A DNA stretch of 48,037 bases from Terriglobales bacterium (GTDB lineage: Bacteria; Acidobacteriota; Terriglobia; Terriglobales; Acidobacteriaceae): contig DASPRM010000031.1 in NCBI GenBank assembly GCA_035624455.1, forward strand, positions 1 to 48,037. The letters are read 5' to 3'. Positions within the stretch are counted from its first letter, which is position 1. Each line of letters opens with the position of its first letter. The notes under the pieces were generated by a model that searched no databases, was not told the DNA's origin, and worked only from the letters and a program-made list of their open reading frames with translations. This document shows positions 31,301 through 37,750 of this stretch, piece after piece. The translations under genes and the position numbers were made by a program.

Positions 31301-31898
31301 CGCGCGCCAGGCCGAATTCGGCCGATGCGTGATAGGGCTCGATTCTCAGCGCGTGCTGAAAGGCGGCGATGGCTTCTTTTGGTTGCTGCTTCTGCGAATA
31401 CATCAGGCCCAGGAAGTAGTAAGCATTGGCATCATTGGGCGCGTATTCCACCGCGTGCTGGAAGGCGTCGAGAGCGGCGTCGTTGTCCGCAACTCCCTTG
31501 TAGAGCAGTCCGAGGTTGTACCAGGCGCGCGCGTTTTCCGGTTCCTGCTTGATGACTTCCTCGAGATTGCGTTTCGCATCATCCGTCTTCTGCAGGTTCA
31601 AGAGTGCAATGCCTTCGTTCAGGTGGGCTTGCGCGAGCCGGGGATCGAGTGCATACGCCTGCTGAAACAGCCTGGCTGCCTTTTCGAACGATTGCTGATT
31701 CATGTACGCCGTGCCGAGGTTGTTGAGACGCGCGGCCTCATCGGAGCGGTTGAGTACTGAAGTCGGCGATTTGGCCTTGCTCTGGTCAGGTGTGGCTTCC
31801 GGTTTCTTACCTTGAGGCGCGGCGGCGAGGAAAACAGTACCGAGCGCGAGGATAACGAGTACCGAGGGTGCGTAAAACTGCGTTCTATCCGATTTCAT
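28338..31898 (-). CDS. TPR and FG-GAP/VCBS repeat protein with ASPIC/UnbV domain
   Basis: 1186 aa secreted protein. Signal peptide 1-27. TPR units (about 54-230) with AARLNNLGTAYMNQQSFEKA and similar repeats. A beta-propeller of FG-GAP/VCBS repeats (about 270-680) carries many calcium-loop motifs (DYDLDGLPDLFL, DFDHDGDTDLLV, DYDNDGYLDLAA). An ASPIC/UnbV segment follows (NRSGIGTKVEVFAG). The last 450 residues (from SSCPVLFAWDGTRYRFIGDM) are an additional C-terminal region I do not recognise. The upstream Shine-Dalgarno is weak. It is a larger relative of the CRTAC1 protein at 40.7 kb. Role is unknown; extracellular ligand or protein binding is inference. Its GC-rich codons create long antisense open frames that are not genes. 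Confidence 0.87.
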   Translation of the reverse strand: MKSDRTQFYAPSVLVILALGTVFLAAAPQGKKPEATPDQSKAKSPTSVLNRSDEAARLNNLGTAYMNQQSFEKAARLFQQAYALDPRLAQAHLNEGIALLNLQKTDDAKRNLEEVIKQEPENARAWYNLGLLYKGVADNDAALDAFQHAVEYAPNDANAYYFLGLMYSQKQQPKEAIAAFQHALRIEPYHASAEFGLARAYQKDGQATEAKAHLTRFQQITQQKLGVPLTLAYGDQGQLSLAQPVATKIEDAGPPIPVKFVVAQGTGLSRSTPPPLPDGIEALLGRGACFIDYDLDGLPDLFLTAGGKQGGMALYHNLGKGRFEEVTTAAGLDPKRPAIACAVSDYDNDTFPDLAISFGDSIALYHNEHQGKFKDVTEAAGLSKAKAGALAFAGLLWVDFDHDGDTDLLVTNRQQGATDAEGNKPHNFLFRNNGNGAFTDFTEESGLGRPDAATFGGALSDFNNDRAVDFILSGRATQILLNPREGKFLPLEKMPEIPGPTLGIAVLDFNKDTWMDLAFTHDKAPGLTLWRNLDGRTLEPVPLPPTNWVRAWGVTALDYDNDGYLDLAAVGETADGKFEARLFRNLGRAGFKDVTADVGLDKIQLKDPRAIMGVDYDGDGDTDLLITQNSGPALLLRNDGGNANHALRIALKGLNDNRSGIGTKVEVFAGTLSQKWELSGAGYLGQGAVDILAGLGKQQQADVVRLLWPTGVVQDEIEISAAKPARILEIDRRGSSCPVLFAWDGTRYRFIGDMIGAGVIGHWVGPGERNVPDPTEYLKVDGATVKARDGRLSFRFMEPMEEAVYLDQVRLLAIDHPQDVTVNPNEYFASNPPYPEFKVISSRKADLSLPAGAWDDKGRDVLAKVARIDHDYVSGFRLLSFAGFAEPHYLELDLGQRYGGGSLRLLLHGFIEYFTATGMFAAHQAGIDPVAPYVEAQDSNGKWLRVVDDMGFPAGLPRTTVADLSGKLPLGTRRIRIGTNLQIYWDQILIDRTTQAPEFRLSKVPLAKADLGFHGYPRDIERPANAKGDHYYVYEDVSLSGPYVRQPGAYTRPGNVLDLLERVDDRFVIFGSGDEVRLDFDPAKLPPLPAGWTRDYFFFADGFEKDMDFYAAEGLTVAPLPFHEMGTYPYPAAKNYPLDVEHLNYLLDFNTRFYSETPTQEFRFRFAPARKARAPQRLEGPAGPGQ

Positions 31899-32051
31899 GA
31901 GGGCGATCCATTGTACGGGGCAGACGCAGGAGCAGAATAGTTCTCGTGAATGAGAACTGCATCCCTCGCGGCCTGCGGGCGGCCACTCGTGATGATAACT
32001 AGATTCAAGTCGTTTAGCTCGGCTGGAGGGCGAGGCCCCTGCAAAACGAGT

Positions 32052-32080
32052 CGAGGCTTTAGCCTCGTCCGTAACGGACG
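32052..32080. repeat. Two adjoining inverted repeats
   Basis: CGAGGCT-TT-AGCCTCG (32052-32067) overlaps CGTCCGT-A-ACGGACG (32066-32080) in the 278-bp gap between the TPR-ASPIC and GH31 genes. It resembles a REP-like element or a transcription stop for the GH31 gene. Nothing else is seen in the gap. Confidence 0.45.
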
Positions 32081-32176
32081 AAGACGTCGGTTCCTACGTG
32101 ACCTTAGGCATGCCGCTCGTGATGAGAAGATTGAAACGCCTCCGTGGTTGATGACGAAACCGCAATGGGAAAGAGG

Positions 32177-34600
32177 TTAGTAGCTGATGACGATCTCGCC
32201 GGCCGCCTTTGTATACGGCGTGGTGAATGTCACGGACTGCTCCTTTTCATCGAAGCCTGCACTAAGCGGTTGCCCGTTGACGGTGATGCGAGCTGGCTTG
32301 GCCTTGGCTCCGAAAACAGTCCATTGGAGCGATTGGAACCAGGGTTGGTAGCTGCCGTCTGCGGCGCTGATTTTCAAGGCCACGGATTTGGGCGTGGCTT
32401 CGCAGGTCAGTGCGGCACGAAGGAATTCGCCTTTCTTGTAGTTGAAGGTAGTGCCGTCGTCGAGATAGAGACGCCCCTGGCAGTTCGGCCCGGGATAGAC
32501 GCGCAACTCAAGCGGACCCTGGGGAGTTTCGGCGGTGCTCTGCACCAGTGGCTGCTGGGGAATGATCGCGCCCGCGCGCACGTAGAGCGGAACCTGATCG
32601 AGGGCAATCCTGAAGGGCTTCAGAGCGGCGCGATCGACGCGCAATCCCGTCCAGTAGTCATACCAATCCCCGGTCGGCAAGGCAATTTTGGCGGCGTCCA
32701 AGGTTTCGTCGACCTGGGGCGAGACGAAAAGATCTGGCCCAAAGAAGAATGACGTGTTCTGGTCGAATTCCAGATCGGGGTACTCCAGGAAGACCGGCCG
32801 CATGAGGGGGAACCCCGTGTGAGTCGAGGCTTCGACCGAGGTATAGATGTAAGGCATCAGCTTATATCGTAGTTCGATATAACGTCTGCGGATAGCCTCG
32901 TGTTCGGGCCCGTGCGCCCAGGGCTCCTGGTCGGCTGATCCCACCTCGGTGTGGTCGCGAAAGAAAGGATTGAAAGTACCGAGCTCGAACCAGCGGGTGA
33001 GCAGGTCCGGAGGCGGGCTGCCCTTATAGCCGCCAATATCGTCGCCGATGAGGGTGAAGCCGGAGAGCCCGAGGTTCAGCAGGGTGGGAATAGAAATGCG
33101 GTAGTGATTCCAGGTGCTGCAGTTATCTCCGGTCCAGGAGGCGGCATAACGCTGGCCGCCGGCATAGCTGGCGCGAGTGAGCACGAAGGGACGAGTGTTG
33201 GGCTGAAGCTTCAGCAGGCCTTCATAAGTTCCGCGGGTATTCTCCAGGCCGAAAATGTTGTGCACCTGGCGGTGCGTGGCCGTGCCGCCGCTATCCATGC
33301 GGTGCACAGTGTCGAGCGGCATGGTTTTGTCGGGGCGGAAGAAGACTGAGGGCTCGTTCATGTCGTTCCAAAAGCCGGCCGCGCCGTCGGCGACAAAGTC
33401 CTGGTAGAGCGTTCCCCACCATTCCCGCGCAGGAGCCCAGGTGAAGTCGGGAAAGACACTGGGTCCTGGCCAGACTACGCCGACAAAAGGAGACCCATCC
33501 GGATTATGGACGAAATAGTTTCCGGCGATGCCTTCGTCGTAAGGCTTGTAGTTCATGTTGGGCAGTTGAGCAACGTGCAAGTCGGTGATCAGGACGATGC
33601 GGAAGCCCTGCTGGCGGAGGTCGCGGATCATCTGCTCGAAGTGGGGGAAGCGCTCGCGGTTGACGGTAAAGGGACGATTGTTCTGCTGGTAGTCGATGTC
33701 GAGGTAGATGACGTCCGCGGGAATTCGCTTGTCACGGAAAGTGCGGGCGATCTCACGCACTCGCGCCTCGGGATAGTAGCTGTAGCGCGACTGCTGGTAG
33801 GCGAGCGCCCAGAGAGGCGGAAGCGGCATCCTGCCGGTGAGATCGGCGTAGCGCTGGATGATGGCTTTGGGATGAGGGCCATAGATAAAGTAGTAGTTGA
33901 GTTCGCCGCCATCGGAGCCGAAGGAGTATGCATCGCGTAATTCCTTGCCGAAATCGAAGGAACTCCGCCAGGTGTTGTCGAGAAAAATTCCGTAGGCTCT
34001 GCCGCGGCGCAGGCCGATGAAAAACGGAATGGTCTTGTAAAGGGGGTCGTCCGATTCCTGCCAGCCGGAAGTATCGGTGTTCCAGTGTGTAAAAGCGAGG
34101 CCACGGCGGTCGAGCGGACCGGGATGGTCGCCCAGGCCGTAATAGTGCTCGTCCTGCGGCATCGATTCGTAAACGCGGAACTCGCCACCGTCGAATGCGA
34201 CGGGATGATGTGAATCTTCCTGCAGGATGATTTGATTTGAGGTATCGAAGAAGGAAATCCGCAGCGGCGATTTTTCGATGCGAAGCGTCAGTTCTGGCGT
34301 GGAAGCGGTGAGAACGCCAGCGGAGTCCTGAAGATTGAAGTTGCCACTGGGAGTATTGGCTCCGGAGACTACGGCCCAGGAATAGTCTTCAGGAAAAGCG
34401 CCGCTGGGAGCGACGCGTACGCGAATGACCGAGTCGTTGATTGCGGTGATGCTGAGGCGAGCCTTTCCTAGCGTGAGTATGATCGCGTGGGGCTGCTGTT
34501 CCACGGCGGTGACGTTGCCGAGCGACTCCCAACTGGCGCTGGCGAAGGCTGAGAGAAGGAGCGCAAAGACGAAGGCTGCCAATGGTCGCATGATTTTCAT
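32177..34600 (-). CDS. GH31 alpha-glucosidase, secreted
   Basis: 807 aa. ATG 34600 opens the signal peptide MKIMRPLAAFVFALLLSAFA; a longer frame to 34672 lacks this. The N-terminal galactose-mutarotase-like domain (about 25-240) includes YYGLGDHPGPLDRRG. The (beta/alpha)8 domain has DVIYLDIDYQ, the nucleophile Asp413 in GFWNDMNEPSVFF and the acid/base Asp492 in SWTGDNCSTWNHY. Both catalytic residues are present, so it should be active. C-terminal beta domains include VPLYVRAGAIIPQQP and a DUF5110-like tail. It would release glucose or other alpha-linked sugars from oligosaccharides in the periplasm or outside. It stands alone on its strand. Confidence 0.94.
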   Translation of the reverse strand: MKIMRPLAAFVFALLLSAFASASWESLGNVTAVEQQPHAIILTLGKARLSITAINDSVIRVRVAPSGAFPEDYSWAVVSGANTPSGNFNLQDSAGVLTASTPELTLRIEKSPLRISFFDTSNQIILQEDSHHPVAFDGGEFRVYESMPQDEHYYGLGDHPGPLDRRGLAFTHWNTDTSGWQESDDPLYKTIPFFIGLRRGRAYGIFLDNTWRSSFDFGKELRDAYSFGSDGGELNYYFIYGPHPKAIIQRYADLTGRMPLPPLWALAYQQSRYSYYPEARVREIARTFRDKRIPADVIYLDIDYQQNNRPFTVNRERFPHFEQMIRDLRQQGFRIVLITDLHVAQLPNMNYKPYDEGIAGNYFVHNPDGSPFVGVVWPGPSVFPDFTWAPAREWWGTLYQDFVADGAAGFWNDMNEPSVFFRPDKTMPLDTVHRMDSGGTATHRQVHNIFGLENTRGTYEGLLKLQPNTRPFVLTRASYAGGQRYAASWTGDNCSTWNHYRISIPTLLNLGLSGFTLIGDDIGGYKGSPPPDLLTRWFELGTFNPFFRDHTEVGSADQEPWAHGPEHEAIRRRYIELRYKLMPYIYTSVEASTHTGFPLMRPVFLEYPDLEFDQNTSFFFGPDLFVSPQVDETLDAAKIALPTGDWYDYWTGLRVDRAALKPFRIALDQVPLYVRAGAIIPQQPLVQSTAETPQGPLELRVYPGPNCQGRLYLDDGTTFNYKKGEFLRAALTCEATPKSVALKISAADGSYQPWFQSLQWTVFGAKAKPARITVNGQPLSAGFDEKEQSVTFTTPYTKAAGEIVISY

Positions 34601-34707
34601 GGCGCTTTTCCGGCGCGCCAGACTATGAAAATGAGCCGGATGTGTCAATGAGAAGCCGTTTGACAGTTTCAAAGCTGGTCCCGTAGGCTCGGCGACCGGG
34701 TGTTTCC

Positions 34708-36147
34708 ATGATCATAGAAAACGATGACATCAGCCGCGGTTCGGCGTCGCAGATGGCAGAAGCTGTGCGGCGCAATCAAGTTTCACCGGTCGAACTGGTA
34801 GAGGCGCACCTGGCACGGATCGAAGAACTGAATCCGAAACTAAACGCTTATGTAGATCTGCGGGCCAGGGAAGCGCGCGCCGAAGCGGCTGCAGCTGAGG
34901 CCGCAGTACGAGAACGCGCGGAACTGGGCGCGATGCACGGCGTCCCCATCAGCATCAAGAGCTGCATCGATGTGGCCGGCGTGAAGTGCGAAACGGGCAG
35001 CCGAACGCGGCTGGGAAATATACCTGCCAAAGATGCGGTACTGGTTGCGCGGCTGCGGGCGGCGGGAGCGATCGTGTTAGGCGTTACCAATACGCCGGAA
35101 TTCCTGATGGCGTACGAGACGGACAACGAGATCTACGGGCGGACCAGCAACCCATGGGACCTGACCCGGACTGCGGGTGGTTCCAGCGGAGGAGAGTCGG
35201 CAGCGATCGCCGCGTGCATGTCGGCGGCGGGCGTAGGCAGCGATGGCGGAGGATCGGTCCGAGTGCCGGCGCATTTCTGCGGAATCTGCGGATTGAAGCC
35301 AACCCCGGGGCGGATCCCCGGGGCGGGACATTTTCCGCAAGGGCTGGGGCCGTTCGCCTGGCTAGGATCGGTGGGACCGATGGCGCGCACGGTCGAGGAT
35401 CTTCATTTGATGCTGGGAGTAATTGCGGGAGAGGACGTGGGTGATCCAGTGTCCGTGCCGGTGCCGCTGGTCGAGATCGGTGAGAGCGAGCTTCGTCGTG
35501 CCGCGATCGGTTACTTTGAAGACGACGGATTGCATCCGGTGACGCCGGAGACGCGCGCAGCGGTGCGAATGGCAGCGGAGACTCTGCGGTCGCGGGGAAT
35601 CCAGGTCGAGGCGTTTCGGCCGGACGGCCTGGAGCGCGCGCGCGAGCTCTGGCATGACGTCTTCTGCAGGATCGGACAGCTGGCGTTCGGTCCGATGCTG
35701 GAGGGAAAGGAAGAGCAACTGAGCCCGATCCTCAGGGATTTGCGTGCGCACGTATCGACCCAGCCGCCACTGACGGCCACCTCTTTGCTGAACATTCTGT
35801 GTGAACGTGACCTGCTGAGGGAAAAGGTTCTGCGGCAGATGGAAGAGTTTCCGGTGCTGGTTGGCCCGGTTTCCACCGGTCCTGCATTTCGGCACAATGA
35901 AGTTTGTTGGACCACAAGTCCCGACTCATTTCTGAACACCATGGTTTATTCGCAGTGGTTTAACCTGCTGGGTTTTCCGGCGGCGGTGGTTCCGGTGTCA
36001 CGATCCCATGAAGGACTGCCGATTGGGGTGCAGATTATTGGCCGGCCATTCGAAGATGAAATGGTGCTGGCAGTGGCAGCCGCGATCGAAGAGAAATTCC
36101 GATATCGCGAGCCGCCGCTGTTGAAGCGCGAGCAGGTAACTGCTTAA
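34708..36147 (+). CDS. Amidase-signature family hydrolase
   Basis: 479 aa cytoplasmic hydrolase of C-N bonds. The Ser-cisSer-Lys triad is complete: K84 in GVPISIKSCIDV, cis-Ser159 in TAGGSSGGESAAIAA and nucleophile S183 in GSDGGGSVRVPAHF. The length and overall order fit GatA-like amidases, but no gatB or gatC lies nearby, so a stand-alone amidase (acylamide, peptide amide or similar) is more likely than a tRNA amidotransferase subunit. ATG 34708 has no clear Shine-Dalgarno. It is divergent from the GH31 gene, with a 107-bp gap. Confidence 0.93.
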   Translation: MIIENDDISRGSASQMAEAVRRNQVSPVELVEAHLARIEELNPKLNAYVDLRAREARAEAAAAEAAVRERAELGAMHGVPISIKSCIDVAGVKCETGSRTRLGNIPAKDAVLVARLRAAGAIVLGVTNTPEFLMAYETDNEIYGRTSNPWDLTRTAGGSSGGESAAIAACMSAAGVGSDGGGSVRVPAHFCGICGLKPTPGRIPGAGHFPQGLGPFAWLGSVGPMARTVEDLHLMLGVIAGEDVGDPVSVPVPLVEIGESELRRAAIGYFEDDGLHPVTPETRAAVRMAAETLRSRGIQVEAFRPDGLERARELWHDVFCRIGQLAFGPMLEGKEEQLSPILRDLRAHVSTQPPLTATSLLNILCERDLLREKVLRQMEEFPVLVGPVSTGPAFRHNEVCWTTSPDSFLNTMVYSQWFNLLGFPAAVVPVSRSHEGLPIGVQIIGRPFEDEMVLAVAAAIEEKFRYREPPLLKREQVTA

Positions 36148-36271
36148 TGCAGGCTGTGGAGGCTGCGCCTCGACCGGCTACGTTAGCCAAAAGACTGCTA
36201 ACATGGGGCCCCCGGCTGTCGGCTCGAATTATTGCCTAAATGAAGAAACAAATTCTCAGCATTCGAGTTTC

Positions 36272-36277
36272 TATAAT
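36272..36277 (+). promoter_or_regulatory. Possible -10 box for the WxxGxW gene
   Basis: TATAAT 120 bp before the start codon. The -35 region is poor (CAAATT at 17 bp). Small hairpins (GAGGC-TGC-GCCTC, GGCTA-CGT-TAGCC) earlier in this 249-bp gap may end the amidase transcript. Confidence 0.3.
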
Positions 36278-36396
36278 CAGGGAAATAAGCTCGGTGGAGG
36301 CCAGTAATTCTCCGCTGAAATCTGCTCAATCCGCGCAGCCGCAGCACTTTAGCCATAGCGGGTAAGCCACGGATCATTGAGCCTAGGGAAGAACGT

Positions 36397-37500
36397 ATGC
36401 GAGTTTTGTGGCCTATTCGCTCACTCTTGCTGCTGCTGGTGATTCTGATATTGTCGGCAGCGTCTTTTGGGCAAATTGCGATTTCGGTCAGGTTTGCCCC
36501 TCCCGCGCTTCCAGTGTACGAGCAACCGGTGTGTCCTGGAGAGGATTACATTTGGACGCCAGGCTACTGGGCCTTTGACTCCGTCATCGGCGACTACTAT
36601 TGGGTGCCAGGGACGTGGGTATTAGCGCCGCAGGTTGGCTATCTCTGGACTCCGCCGTGGTGGGAATGGAATGGTGCGGCTTACATTTTTCATGACGGAT
36701 ATTGGGGGCCGCGGGTCGGGTTCTATGGTGGAATTCCTTATGGCTTCGGCTATTTTGGGCATGGGTATGAAGGCGGGCGCTGGGAGGGCGAACACTTCTT
36801 CTACAACCGCTCAGTGACGAATATCAACGTCACCAACATTCGTTACGTTTACAACACAACCGTCGTCCGCAACGTTAGCGTGAATCGCGTGAGCTATAAC
36901 GGAGGGAACGGCGGAATCGAAGCGCGTCCGACGCCGGAGGAAGAGGCTGCCAGGCGAGAGCGGCATTTGCCACCGACGGCACTGCAGACACAGCATTTTG
37001 CTGCAGCACACTCCAATCCGCAGTTGCGCGCATCCGAAAATCGCGGGCGGCCACCAGTGGCTGCGACGATGCGGCCTGCAACGTTCGGCGAACATGAAAC
37101 CGTTCCGGCTCGAGAGGCGGGAGCGCCGTATCGTAGGGATGTCGAACACGGCAACGTGCCAGTTCCGGGTGGTGACATTCCCCGGACATCGACCCCGATT
37201 CACGCCAAGGAACTTCCACCGCATCCACGTCCTCCTGCACCGAACACCGGTAATCCGGGAATGGATCGGAAATATCAACAGCAGCAGGACAAGCTGTACG
37301 CGAAACAAGACCAGGAGCGTCAAAAGCTAGAGCAGAAGCAGGAACGAGATCACGAGCGCCTCACCCAGCAGAACGCCAATGAGGCGAGGAGGCAGCAAGT
37401 GGAACAACAGCATCAGCATCAAACACAGCAAATGGAGCAAAAACATACCCAGCAGTGGGGACACTTGCAGGCGCAACAGCAACAGCCGGGGAAGAAATGA
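36397..37500 (+). CDS. WxxGxW (YXWGXW)-repeat secreted protein with Gln-rich tail
   Basis: 367 aa. Signal peptide 1-25 (RSLLLLLVILILSAASFGQ). Residues about 47-125 carry aromatic repeats, IWTPGYWAFD, YWVPGTWVLAP, LWTPPWWEWNG and FHDGYWGPRVG, of the kind called WxxGxW or YXWGXW repeats. The middle is Asn/Val-rich (VTNINVTNIRYVYN). From about 285 to the end a Gln/Glu/Lys-rich stretch (KYQQQQDKLYAKQDQERQKL) predicts a coiled coil. These proteins are common in Acidobacteria and some Proteobacteria, with no assigned role; an envelope location is inferred. ATG 36397 follows GGGAAGA. Confidence 0.85.
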   Translation: MRVLWPIRSLLLLLVILILSAASFGQIAISVRFAPPALPVYEQPVCPGEDYIWTPGYWAFDSVIGDYYWVPGTWVLAPQVGYLWTPPWWEWNGAAYIFHDGYWGPRVGFYGGIPYGFGYFGHGYEGGRWEGEHFFYNRSVTNINVTNIRYVYNTTVVRNVSVNRVSYNGGNGGIEARPTPEEEAARRERHLPPTALQTQHFAAAHSNPQLRASENRGRPPVAATMRPATFGEHETVPAREAGAPYRRDVEHGNVPVPGGDIPRTSTPIHAKELPPHPRPPAPNTGNPGMDRKYQQQQDKLYAKQDQERQKLEQKQERDHERLTQQNANEARRQQVEQQHQHQTQQMEQKHTQQWGHLQAQQQQPGKK

Positions 37501-37750
37501 GTCGCAACCTCCCGTCCCTTCGTGACTTCATTTCTTTCTGTCTCGGAACACGCGGCTGCTCCAAAAACCAGCTCTCACGCACACACTAAAGCCAGCAGCT
37601 TTTGTAGCCTCGGCCGGCAGAGCCGAAGCCGTGCCCTTTCAAAACTGAATGATCAGACCTAGTATTTTCCTATTATCGACCAGCGAACAAAGCTGGGAAT
37701 AGACTTCCGAGTTTGTCCAGCCGGTTGACACGTGGGGTGAGTGTCTGTTG

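Noticed and set aside
28809-31760. Long open frames (571 and 379 codons) on the plus strand opposite the TPR-ASPIC gene
   Set aside because: They mirror the GC-rich codons of the real gene, show no domain or signal peptide, and lack start signals. The same holds for the 387-codon antisense frame at 40854-42017.
34661-34666. Lone TGACAG between the GH31 and amidase genes
   Set aside because: No matching left half at 4 bp; single hexamers are expected by chance, as also at 28309.
34708-36147. Amidase as GatA of the tRNA amidotransferase
   Set aside because: The signature is shared by all amidase-family enzymes, and neither gatB nor gatC is nearby.
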